The notes below the pieces were generated by a model. It ran no database searches, had not been told where the DNA came from, and saw only the letters and a list, made by a program, of their open reading frames with translations. The position numbers were made by a program, and so were the translations under genes. Below, piece by piece: positions 1 through 10,710 of a DNA stretch of 64,000 nucleotides. Where the stretch lies: contig NC_081405.1 in assembly GCF_030272615.1 (NCBI RefSeq), positions 647,282,920 through 647,346,919 on the forward strand, read 5' to 3'. The stretch is from Cryptomeria japonica. Lineage: Eukaryota > Streptophyta > Pinopsida > Cupressales > Cupressaceae. Every line of letters begins with the position of its first letter. Within the stretch, counting starts at the first letter, position 1.

Positions 1-1879
1 TTTAATAGTGAGGAGAAAGATGAAGTACTACAGGAAATCATTCTTTATTTGTGTAAAAATGACTGGTCACCATCAGGGATTAAATGTCAGACACCAGATT
101 CATTATTTAAAGCATTAGATAATAAATGGCGCATTGCTATTGAAAAGGAATAGGAGATTAGGGAGAAAGTATTTGCACAGTACTTCCTCAAACTCTCAAA
201 TTCAGAATTATTTGATGCCCTGGATCAAAATAAAGGTCTCTTCTTCACAAGGAGAAGAAGACTCTGGTTGTTGGAGGGGAGAATTGATGATGTTGAAAAA
301 GATACTCATCAGCATATGGCTCATACTATCAGCTCTCACAAAGCACGAATGGCCAACCTCCAACTGGAAAAGGAACTGGTTATTTCCAAACCAGATAAGG
401 TCTTTGATGAGGAAGGAAACCTGGTGGAAGAACCAATCGACACAATCGACATCGATGCCCTAGATGTAGAAGATGTCACTCAAGATATACCTTTTAAGGG
501 AACTGAACAGGGGCAACAAGCCGATCAGGGTAGTGAACAAGCTGAGGACACACAACAAGTGGCAAAGGAATAGGAAGAGAAGAAGAAGAGGGATGAAGAT
601 GAGAAAAAGAAGAAAGAGGAAGAGAAGAGAAAAGAGGAAGAGGAGAAATAGAAAGATGAAGAAAAGAAGAAGCAAGAAGATGATAAGAAAAAGAAAGAAG
701 AAGAGGATAAGGAAGAAAAGAGAAAGAAGGAAGAAGAAGAGAAGAAGAAAAAAGAAGTGGAAGAGAAGAAGAAGAAGGAAGTGGAAGAGAAGAAGAAGAA
801 GGAAGAGGAAGAACAAAAGAAGAAGAAAGAGGAAGCACAGAAGAAGAAGGAAGAGGAAGCAAAGAAGAAAGCAGAAGTAGAAAGAAGAGGAAGACAAGAA
901 GAAGATGGAAGAGGAAGAGAAGAAAAAGAGAGAAGAGAAAGAGAAAGAAGAGAAGGAGAGGAAAAAGAAGGAAGAAGTAGACAAGACAGCTGAAGCAATG
1001 AAGAGAACACAGATGGAGACTCCTAAGGCAACTTGAAGCCAAGCCAAACTGGCTGCTGTCTCGAGTCCTATTGATCTCCAATCTACAAGTGAGTCTGAGC
1101 TTATGCAGAGCATCAAGATTGCCCAAGAGCACCTTGAAGTCATTCATAGGAAAAAGGAACAAGATATTATTCAGGCGGCTGTAGACACACTTACTGGTTT
1201 AATCCTAGGTACTAATCTTCCTGACACTGAATCATCACTAGCACAACTCAAACTTCTATGTACTGTAGTCGATGATTAGGTGCAGAGTCTGAAAGAAGCA
1301 GCAGAGGCCAATGTAAAGAAAGAGCACCAAAAGGCTCTTAATGTTGCTCTAGTGAAAAAGATGAATGAGCTTAGGACTGAACTGCTGAAAGATCAAAAGG
1401 ACATAAGGAATGCCTTCGATGAGGGAAACTTGCTACTCAGCAAAATCTGTTAACTTCATCTGTTCTGTGACGATGTGCTAGCCAAGAAGCAAAATCTTCA
1501 AATGGACTTACAGTCCTACTTCGGCACATTTAAGACACCTTATGATTTCTTTGCAGCATATGGGCAAACCGTTCACCGGTTCCAGATCCATTTAGCCAAG
1601 ATGGAGCAAGAGATCAGCACACGGTCTAGGGATTTGCAAGAGCTTCAACTGGTATTACTTCCACGACTGCAAATTCTTTAGAAGTGTTATCTAAACTTGG
1701 ATGCCCTGACAGTCACACAGGACCTGAGCACAATAGATGCCATGGAGGAACAGGTATCCTAGATGCAAACAGAGAAGGAAGTGGCAACCTCCCTACTTGA
1801 GTCCTGGTCTCTATCCATGAAACAATTTTTGCAGGACTATAAATCAGTTTTTGACAAGTATTATTCATTATTGTCATAA
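1..1879 (+). pseudogene. Accessory ORF of a copia-type LTR element, charged coiled-coil part (N-terminus outside window)
   Basis: Frame 1 is open from the window edge with in-frame stops near 151, 571 and 649. It shifts to frame 2 before about 1475 and ends at TAA 1877-1879. In order it holds a short folded-looking region (about 1-260), an acidic stretch, a very long K/E run (about 573-1010) and a helical, coiled-coil-like C-terminus (about 1050-1879). The C-terminus matches that of the minus-strand accessory ORF at 17501-20675: both have ST(I/L)DAMEE followed by SLLE(S/T)W, and LLPRLQIL faces LVPKLDIL. No protease, integrase or reverse transcriptase is seen. It lies directly upstream of a polypurine tract and LTR, so it belongs to the element. 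Function is unknown; a structural or nucleic-acid-binding role is only a guess. Several stops and at least one frameshift make it a pseudogene. Confidence 0.7.
573..1010 (+). repeat. Purine-rich GAA/AAG/GAG low-complexity tract encoding K/E repeats
   Basis: Almost every base is A or G, arranged as imperfect GAAGAAGAGAAG-type triplets. Read in frame 1 it gives alternating lysine and glutamate, continuous with the flanking accessory ORF. Long ORFs on the opposite strand here (rich in F, L and S) are artefacts of this composition. Confidence 0.85.
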
Positions 1880-2223
1880 ACTTTATATATATATATGGAA
1901 ACAGGGTTTTTCAACGGTACTTTGTCATTGTTGGCAAAGGGCAAGAATTATATCTAGTTTTTGATTTAAAATTTTGATCTTCTGACATAGGGGGAGAAGT
2001 ATCTGGTTTTGAAATTTTGATATATGCTGTGATATATGCTATATACTTTGATGTTTCAATAATTATGCTCTGTATGCAAAATTTCTATACACTGTGTTAA
2101 TTAAAGGATAGTGTATATGCTTAGGGGGAGCAATTTTTTTAATGGCAAGTTTTTGTTGTAAAACACTTAGATGTCAAAATTTTTATTTTCCTAAGTGTTG
2201 CCATCAATGCCAAAGGGGGAGAT
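1880..2223 (+). promoter_or_regulatory. Element 3' untranslated region with three purine tracts; the last is the polypurine tract
   Basis: AGGGGGAGAA lies near 1989, AGGGGGAGCA near 2124 and CAAAGGGGGAGAT at about 2211-2223. The last abuts the LTR and is the expected primer for plus-strand DNA synthesis. Similar repeated G-rich tracts occur upstream of the 3' LTRs of elements A and C in this window. No gene is seen. Confidence 0.75.
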
Positions 2224-3389
2224 TGTTGGCATTTTTGTTATTTATGTTGTGATTGTCATTGATGGACATACACTTGTATTGATATCCCATTTATGTGTAT
2301 GAGCTTGTGCTCAACTAGTATTTGTTCCAACCGGTATGTTGTATTCTAGTCTTTAGACTAGTGGTGATTTTGCAGAATGTGTTTCCTGGTCTGAAGCGGC
2401 ATGTCGACCCCAAGCAGTTCGTTGATCCCAAGCGGTACAAGGGAACAAAGTGGCACAACACATTCTTACCAGTCTTCATTTTTGTCAAACCGGCAATCAG
2501 TATTTTGTATGAATTGGTAATACTCTCTGATGAGTTACCAACCGACATTTTGTGATGAGTTACGAATGCACTGATTGTTTGACGGTGCCGACACATTGAT
2601 GGTGCTTTTTGTGTCGTGTTACTGAGTATGTCTAGATTCATTAAGCCTAGGAAATTGTAATGTAATCCTATTGGACCGACATGAAATCAGATTCCTTTAA
2701 AAGGACATCATGTCTAGGGTTATAAAAGGTTGCTGAAAGGGTTAATGTCGAGCTAGGGTTTAAGGTGGAAGTTGAGAACGATCTTATCTGAGAAGATCAA
2801 GTTGTAACTATGAGAGAGATAGAGAAGACTGAAGTAATGCTGGAATGCATTAACTGTGAGCAATACTGGATCTAACCAAGTAGTTTGTGCTATCCGATAG
2901 ATCAAACACTTGTTGATTACTCATATCTTTGACAAGTCTGTAGCCCTTAACCAGGTAGACCTCAAAGCCTTTGTAAAATCCTCTAACAAGGTGGTTCACA
3001 CATGTGAATCTAAAATCCTCTAACAAGGTAGTCTTTAATCGGACTTATCTCCTAACAGAGATCAAGATTCCTAATAGGATCTGTTATGGTGAAGAACATT
3101 GTAAGACCTTAACCGGTCCAACCTTAACCAATCTGGTTTCTATTCTGCAGATAGTGACTTGTGAGTTCCATCTCACCGTGGTTTTTCCCAGTTGGGTTTC
3201 CACATCAAATATCTTGTGTTATGGTTGTATTGGTTTTGTGGGTGAATGCTTTATTCATATTTTGGTTTCAATGTGTGGTAATCGGTTTGACTGTTAGACT
3301 GCTTTATCGATTTATCTTTAGACTGTGTAAGTGTTTTACTGCATAGATTTTTGGCATACTAATTCAGCCCCCCCTCTTAGTATTCATCA
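2224..3389 (+). mobile_element. 3' LTR of copia-type element (1166 bp)
   Basis: It starts TGTTGGCATTTT after the polypurine tract and ends CTCTTAGTATTCATCA. It shares with the other LTRs here an early GTCATTGATG block, repeated 'CCTCTAACAAGGT'-type phrases, a GTTTTTCCCAGTTGGGTTT block near 3180 and a C-run close to the 3' end. The 5' LTR is outside the window, so no target duplication can be tested. Confidence 0.85.
2721..2727 (+). promoter_or_regulatory. Possible TATA box of the LTR
   Basis: TATAAAA lies in the middle of the LTR within GGGTTATAAAAGGTTGC, where the U3 promoter of a copia LTR would be expected. The call rests on the motif alone. Confidence 0.35.
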
Positions 3390-5485
3390 GCCTCCGCCCT
3401 TTGCAAGAAGCTCCCTGTTCTTTGTTTTTCTTGACTCTGTTGCCCAATGGCTAGGCACTGATCTCTTCCGAAGACATTCTGGATTCTCCTAGTCCTTTAC
3501 AGTCCTAGTCCCTAGTCAGAGCCAATGTTATCTTGTCATTCGTCCCTCATAACAAGAGTGAGTCGCCTTGCAAAAATTTTACTTAAGTCCTTGTCTTATT
3601 TAAAATTCATTGGTTCAATCCCTAATCCACTTGTAAATCATTTCTAGATCCTTAGCATTAAGTTTCAATGGTCTATTGAACCTCATGAACCCCTTGACCC
3701 ATTTTGAATAGAGTTCATAGTGTTCATTTAGGTTCCGTAGATTCTAAGTGGTGTCTAAGAGATATTCAGACTAACACTCACCCAAGTTTTTTGCAATAGT
3801 TCTACTTCACGATCACGGGTGATGTTTCATATCCTCTTTCTTTGGGCTGTGAACCATTTGAACTTAGTTCAAATAGTTCATGGATGTTCAACATGTTCAA
3901 TAAAGTTCAAAGGTTCAACACACAACCAAAATGGAGAGGCAAAGCAATCAGTGGACAAATTTGGTCAACCAACAAAAGTTTGGAAGAGGAATATTGATTC
4001 ACCATTTAATCAGGCAGCAATTGATTATTTTTCCTAGAGGGTTGTGAAAGAGTTAGCATGAAGAATGTTTATAAATTTCAATGCAGCTTGTAAATACCAA
4101 TTTTTTGAGATATCAAAATCAGTCTCTGCAGGGGGTATATCTCTCACTTCAATAATTAGATCAAACTGGATTTCAGATATGTTTTATGAAACCTATTTTT
4201 ATAAGTTCTCACAAAAGGAATTGTGGAAATTCAATCTGGTCTACAAGATACACTTAATAGAATACAAGTCTAGAACAAACAACATTTTTTTATTTTTGTT
4301 ACAAAAAATCCATCATGTCTCGAGGGGCATATCTTTTCATTTCACCGTTGGATTTTTTCCATTTTTGGATATGTTGTGCATAGACAAGTTGTGCACATTT
4401 CCACTGGAGCGATTAAGCGAATTATGTCTCCTTCAAAAGATATAGTTAACTGAGTGCGGGTCTGTCCAAAGTGACCAACAACAACCGAGTTCCTTGTTTT
4501 CAAATATTAACAAGGCACGACTTATATTTGTAACAATGGAGCCCATAATTAATTCATAAAGCTTATGTATTTTAAGTTATAATGTTTTCATATTAAATCA
4601 TGATGATTAAAGATTACATTGAAGCTAAGAAAGTGTTTAAAGAATGAAGACATTTATTTATATCTAGCTGTTAGCGTCTGATATGCTAGGATTCAGTTTT
4701 TGGAACTAAAAGTGTCTCACCGAGAGGAAAAGAAGGATAAATATGCAAAGAAAAAGATAGAGAGGGGGTTAGAACAGTTAGAGATAGACTTAGATTTTAG
4801 AAAATTTTATTTTGTCTGAAAGAAGTGATCAGTTTTTCTAGAATCTGAAATTGGAAAGAACTTATGTGTGTATCTTATGTCTTTGTTGCATGGAATATAC
4901 AAATAAAGATCATATGCATTTTGAGGTGGAAAATCTTTGAGTTTGAATCTGTGAAGTAGTGTTTCTTTGGAAATACTAATCTAATCAAAATGTCTGTGAA
5001 TATCTTTCTGATGGTGAATGTTGTTATTAATCTGAGGCTTCTTTTTGTTTTGTTTAAAAGGGTATGTGTTTGAAAATGAACTTGATTGTTCTTGTTTATT
5101 TTATGAAGTGTTGAGTCGGAGTTATTGAACTTTGTTTCAATTATTTTTTATTCTCATGGTGAAACATCTTGAAGATTGTAAACTATTAGCCGCTCATCTA
5201 AGAATGAAGTAGGCAGCCTTACGTTCTTTCGGGTTAAAATTATATCAGTTTATTTAGATAGATTATTCCCTGAATAACTAATGGAGTGAGATGTACCTAT
5301 CTAAAATTCAGAGGGAAGTGATGTATGTCACAATTACCCAACTGTTTAGTTGAAGTTTTGTCTTTCAAAGAGGGTAGCGGAGTTGTGAATCAATCTAATT
5401 AGAAGAAAGACAAAATATGTTCACTAACACCGAAGTAGGTCTTGGATACCTTAAATGATGGTTCTTGGGGGAATACTCGGAAGAC
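3390..5485. other. Spacer without recognisable gene
   Basis: AT-rich DNA with only short ORFs. 3650-3930 repeats phrases such as GTTCATAGTGTTCA and AGTTCAAATAGTTCATGG, which looks like an old LTR or other repeat. Nothing else is recognised. Confidence 0.5.
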
Positions 5486-5539
5486 TAGGGCAGGGAGGGT
5501 GATCTTCTCCAATTTGCAAGACTTAACAGTCTACTGCCT

Positions 5540-5707
5540 ATGAAAAAAGAAGATGAGAGACCACAGGCTAAGCATGTTTGCAGGGGTGGTGCTAGAAGGG
5601 GTCGCCGTGGGCTTGTTCGTGGCTGTGGCCGTCCTCCGAGCAGAGGCCGTGGGATAGCGAGAAATGCTACTTCTCAACCTGAAATCTCCAATGAAACTGC
5701 GAGCTAG
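5540..5707 (+). CDS. Small Gly/Arg-rich ORF, possible 3' exon of a nuclear protein gene
   Basis: ATG at 5540, stop TAG at 5705-5707, 55 codons; the frame is open upstream to a TAG at 5486. After a charged start (MKKEDERPQAKHVC) it becomes Arg/Gly-rich (RGGARRGRRG, then RPPSRGRGIAR) and ends in a short polar tail. Its base use is much more GC-rich than its surroundings, which suggests former coding use. GR-rich tails occur in plant Dr1-associated corepressor (NF-YC-like) proteins and in RGG RNA-binding proteins, but no histone-fold or RNA-binding domain is visible nearby, so I do not assign a family. It may be a terminal exon left from a decayed gene, or chance. Confidence 0.3.
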   Translation: MKKEDERPQAKHVCRGGARRGRRGLVRGCGRPPSRGRGIARNATSQPEISNETAS

Positions 5708-6069
5708 GTTTCTAATTGAGCTCTATTTAAAGATACTTTCTGCTTTTTTTAGACTCTCGTAAGATAAATTTTGGCTCTATTTAGTAAAATCTGTTAATTT
5801 GGCAGAAGAGAATCTGCTACTCAGACTTTTTATAGTTTTTTTTTTTAATGATCTTAGACTGTATATGATAGATTTTGGAAGGATACAGTATGTTGGTTAT
5901 GCTCTGTTTGTCTGGTTGCTCTCCTTCACGAATTCTGAGAAGGCCTACAGATACTTCCAACAAGCTTTTTGATAATTTATCAACTAGCTATATCAATACT
6001 GTAATTAGACATAATTAATACAAATCTGAGTCTGCCTTTCTTTATAAAAAAAAATATATCATTATACAT

Positions 6070-7190
6070 TGTAATAAGAGCTTTCAAATTTAATGGTAAT
6101 CTTTAAGAAAAATATGCATATAAGTTATAAGAAAAACATGCAGGTATGGAATATATAGGTTACCAAAGCAGTCAGACAGGAGCCTTCCATTGGAGAACCT
6201 TCCTGTGGGAATGCGATCTATGAAATCTCTTCCATATGGAGGAAAATCTGCCTTATTTGCTGTAATGATAAAATCATTATTCCCTGTATCTCCATAAGAG
6301 TCCCCAAACATAACAACAGCAGGTACTTTCTGTCCTCCAACAAACAAAATGTAATCACATTTCTGAGCTATTGTGATGATCAAACTGAAAAATACAGAGA
6401 ACAAAATGTAATCACATTTCTGAGCTATTGTGATGATTCTGCCCTTGATTTCGTTACTACTTTATGTGCAATCTTTGAATATTGTATTATAAAATTTAAC
6501 TCAACAATGGAAGGCATTGAAGATAAGCTTCCACAAGGCTTCCTTTTATATTGTTTGTCATTCATCAAACAGGAGGCAAATTAATGGTATTAAAGATTTC
6601 AGCTTGGGTTTCAGTATTTCATTCATCAAATCTAGAAGTCTCGCAATTTTCTTTCACATCATTTTACATATTCGTACTTAATAGTTTATTTCAATACGGT
6701 TTTAAATAAATTCGGTGTAGTAATACTTCACTGTCCTCCCTCACATGGAAAGACAGTTGTTCTTAAATTGTATTAAAGATTACAGTTCACATATAGTCCT
6801 TCAACATCGGATTTAGAAATTTATCGAACTGAAAAATAATTTAAAATTGATTTTTTTTTTTTTTTTTAAGGTGTGATATTTGAATTGTTTGTATATCAAA
6901 AGAAGAGTAACTTGAGTTATGATTTAAAACTAAGTCATGAGCAATTCATAAATGAAAGTAAAGATTAATATTATGTTCCTTGTGTGTATCTCTTTAAGGT
7001 GAACAAATATAACTACTTTACCTCTTTGATGTGTATGTGAGAATAAAAGATGAAAGATGACTTCACTTTTTTTTTCTTCCAAATGTGCAATCATGAATGC
7101 ATATAGCTTGCAAAAAAACACAAAAAAACTTGTACCCCAAGTAAAAAGTTCAAGCGAAAAACCTGAAGATATACATAGAAGAAAAGTACA
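6070..7190 (-). repeat. Decayed duplicate of the GDSL gene 5' region
   Basis: Stretches match 55460-57990 in the same order and orientation: the exon 1 block, the leader (TTTATGTGCAATC), an upstream block containing AATTGTATTAAAGATTACAG (about 6765 and 57434), and a block containing TGTGTATGTGAGAATA (about 7030 and 57845). Similarity stops near 6070 inside intron 1, so exons 2-5 are absent here. The other copy has gained about 1.3 kb between 55936 and 57261. Confidence 0.8.
6164..6454 (-). pseudogene. GDSL esterase/lipase pseudo-exon 1
   Basis: It encodes the GDSL block I (VVMFGDSYGDTGNND) and the FPPYGRDF motif, and ends at a GT donor (6163-6162) matching exon 1 of the intact gene at 54049-55790. 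The start codon position reads ACG (6454-6452) where the intact copy has ATG. A 57-bp tandem duplication (copies starting near 6344 and 6401) repeats the region after the signal peptide core and adds 19 codons in frame. None of the downstream exons that would carry the NDF motif and the catalytic Asp/His is found. It is therefore a fragment, not a functional lipase. Confidence 0.85.
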
Positions 7191-7199
7191 TGTAACATG

Positions 7200-9000
7200 T
7201 AATAAGAGAGACAAGTTAAGATAACAACCAACAAAGACATCACCATCAATAGGAGCTATCTCAATATTCTAAAAATGTATGTCACTATAGTTCATGCCCT
7301 CTAAGGGGTGTTCTATTAAAATATCTATCATTCATGTCCCTTTTTCTTCATGATATTGAGTTGGTTTGATGTCCAAATGTTTAGTCACATATAATATGAT
7401 AGTTTAATGAAAATTAATATAATAGACTATTAACATGAGTATATTTCTCATCATTCAACTCCACATGATTAGATGCGACGTTTTATCTAGATAAGATCTT
7501 TACTTTCATATTTTAATGCAATTCATTAATCCATAGAATGTCCATGCATGCAATGATAAGCACAACAATATTTGAGCTTACATGTGATGTAAGCTTAGAC
7601 ATATCCATTACATTACAGGAGGCAAACTGAATCTTGTGTTACCATATAAAATATAGAAACTCTTTCATTCTCTTTGGTTTGGTTTATTCATGATCTTCCT
7701 CACTATTATTAATACTATATTCCTCTTTATTGTCCCCATTTTCTAAATGATATATCCATATAGTATCTTGTATGAATGAGAAGAGATTTTATAAATCTTA
7801 TAAATAAATTGTCCACATTTGCACATGATCTCTAAAATTTGAAAATGAATGATAAGGCTTGCAAAACAATTACTTTTGATGTGTGAAAGTAAACCCTCAC
7901 TAAATAAACCTAGAATCTCATCACATTGTAATGTGATTAATAATTTCAAAGATTGAAATACCAATATACAATACTAAATAAGTTCATGTTCTTTTTGCTT
8001 TTATCTAGCAACAATTTTCTTAAGCTCTATACTATAATGAATACATTATATAAAAATAGTAGCCTAATTTTCAAAAGAAGTGATAGAAATATATGGAAAT
8101 GATTAAAAACAAGTTAATGCATGCACACTCAAGCTTATTAGAATTTTTTTTGAAAGCAAATCATCCTCATAAAATAAGTGAAGCATGCAGTTTGGAAGGA
8201 TCATAATGAAGCAATGGGTCACCTATACCATTATAATTTCTAGTAGAAGTAAAAATTCACTTAGTGAAGGATACTTTCCTAGATGTTACATTTCAATGGA
8301 CTATGCAATATCTCTTTAGTATAATACTTATTTTTAATCTTTTCTCATAATCATCAACATGACTGTAACACACCACTAATCACACATTATATTAATAAGT
8401 TGATTATAGAATTAACTATAACAAAAGCATAAGTAGAAAATAAACATTAACATGATCTAAGTCCTCTATGGGCCTCCTAACATTGCTACTTATGCAATGC
8501 TCCCAAATAAGATATAAAAATCTTAAACCAAAATGAAATATCATTAACATTACATTATATAAAAACATTCACATCTATCACTAGGTTCATTTTATATACC
8601 AAAATAAGTGTTCCTATGATAACCTTTGCATAAGATATAATAAAACATCCATCCACATGAGGGTGGTCAGTACGAAAACCAAACCACTTAACCCTACTCT
8701 AAAATTATATTTTTTTTTTACTACATTTAATTACATTACATCAATGTCCCTAAGTAGTTTCCAAGATACAATACTAATGATACAATTAAAATGAGCTCCA
8801 ATGAACATATCATCTATTGAAACAATAACTGAATAATATACATCATAAAATAAGAGGTACTAGAAAGAAGATAACAAGATCCATCCACCACACATGAACA
8901 AGACCACTGGTCCCTAATGGAGCTTGGCAACAACCACCCAACCATGTGTAACCCTTAGGTCCACCCATTGTGCTATTGAGATCAACACAACACCCCACAC
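7200..9000. other. AT-rich spacer, no gene recognised
   Basis: Only short ORFs without known motifs. No LTR ends, polypurine tract or tandem repeats stand out. Confidence 0.5.
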
Positions 9001-9017
9001 AAACAAGAAAACTAGGC

Positions 9018-9952
9018 CTACAACACCAACGTCCAAAGGAAACTCAAAGGATATGTAGTATCATCTGCTGCATCATGCTCAACTGCAACTGAAGTGGATC
9101 CTATATCAACAGTAGGACCTACACACATCTGATGATAGCTCAAACACATATGTGGCATCGATCGAGGAGCAGATGCCATGTGAGATACTTGCTCACTCAG
9201 GTTACCTGTGAGGGAAGTCAAAGCATCTAATGTTGAAATGAATGATGTATTCTACACATCTGCAGGAATCGATGGAGAAACAAGTGGAATTATGGGTGGA
9301 TTTGGTAGGGGATTATTACTCTGTGCCACTAATCTATGCTGTGGCATTCCACGACCAACATCCTGGAATGACTTAATATTAAAATAATTTGGTTTTTGGT
9401 GCATTAAAAACTCACCTAGCATAAATTCTTCAAAAAATATAAAGGCACCTCATAATTACAATGTGGTGGATAATCAAAACCATCCACCATCTATCCCAAA
9501 ACTATCTAGCCATTTCTAGATGCTCACACAGCCCAATTGAAATTCTTTTTCTGGATAGGTTGCATCGGTTCTCTTGTTTTTGGGTTAGTAAAATATGGAC
9601 ATAAATGGGCTTTGGTTATTTTGAGATTAGAAATTTGCCTATAAGTTAAACCATCAGCATAAAAATCATGCAACTCTTATCATCGTCTATGAAATTGATC
9701 TAATTGAGAATCAACAGATCTAACTGACTCGACAATAGTTTGCATTGATTTTGCAAACTCTAGAAGATGGGGTGGCATGATTGCCTCATTTTGGATAGTA
9801 GTAATATTTTGTTCAATCACTTGTAGGTTTTCATTAATTCATTCTCTTAAACAAATTTCATCCAATCTAGGGGGTGGAGGTGGAGGTGGGGGAGGAGGAG
9901 GTTGTGGTGGGGGATTTTCACCTAATAATTCATCGATGTCAAAGACATCCAT
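9018..9952 (-). pseudogene. Unrecognised coding-like segment with polyproline stretch
   Basis: Reading minus from ATG at 9952 gives MDVFDIDELLGENPPP followed by about ten more prolines, then a helical-looking region interrupted by several stops and shifts. A downstream segment reads ELHDFYADGLTYRQISN, and an open stretch at 9221-9018 encodes 67 residues. A G/C-rich polyproline codon run and consecutive polar and helical segments in AT-rich DNA suggest a former gene rather than chance. No transposase, zinc-finger or other known motif is recognised. It may be one exon group of the same gene as the segments at 13370-13860 and 16200-16279. Function is unknown. Confidence 0.3.
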
Positions 9953-10036
9953 GATAACAAAGAGCTCTTGCATATATAAAGATATACATGAATTATATAC
10001 AACTCTATGTCAAAGAAGAATTTGTTTTAGTTTTAA

Positions 10037-10710
10037 AAAAACATTTCTATGTTATTGAATGAGATACACATGAAATATAATATAATATTGAACTTAAAAA
10101 AATATATACATGCACATACTATTGAATCTTTAAATATAAAATTTGCACACAAAACTTAATAAAAACTTTCAATGAAACTTCATAAACGTATTATATATTC
10201 AATTTAATGCATTCAGTGTTGGAGAGGAATTAGATGATGAAGTTGACAATTCGAGAAAATCATGTCACTTTGTGGATTAATAGGTCCTATTATGTCATGA
10301 CATGATATAATAGGTCCTATTATGTCATGACATGGAATAATAGGTCCATAATTGGTCCTATCATACTAAGTAAACATGTCAAATTAGTACTTCAGTGTTG
10401 GAGATGAATTAGATGATGAAGTTGGCAATTCGAGAAAATCATGTCATGTCATGGCTTAATAGGTCCTATTATGGACCAATTATGCCATGATGGCATAATA
10501 GGTGGACTATTATGCAATGTTAAATAGTAACATTTCTACGTTATTGAATGAGATACACATGAAACATAATATAATATTGAACTTAAAAAAAATATACATG
10601 TACATACTATTGAATCTTTAAATATAAAATTTGCACATAAAACTTAATAAAAACTTTCAATGAAACTTCATAAATCTATTATATATTCAATTTAATGCAC
10701 TCATTTCTTG
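10037..10710. repeat. Direct duplication of a ~170-bp AT-rich unit (period ~488 bp)
   Basis: About 10037-10211 recurs at about 10525-10700: both contain TTATTGAATGAGATACACAT, then TTGAACTTAAAAAAA, then AATCTTTAAATATAAAATTTG. The space between holds the first units of the palindromic array, so this is a higher-order duplication at the array edge. Confidence 0.8.

Noticed and set aside
460-1162. Long minus-strand ORFs rich in Phe, Leu and Ser
   Set aside because: They are the antisense of the purine-rich K/E tract; composition alone keeps these frames open.
6090-6404. Second functional GDSL lipase starting at an internal ATG
   Set aside because: Only exon 1 is present, the parental start is mutated, and the frame runs into intron sequence after the donor site.
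9777-10058. Plus-strand ORF with a glycine run
   Set aside because: The glycine run is the antisense of a polyproline stretch whose minus-strand frame continues more plausibly.
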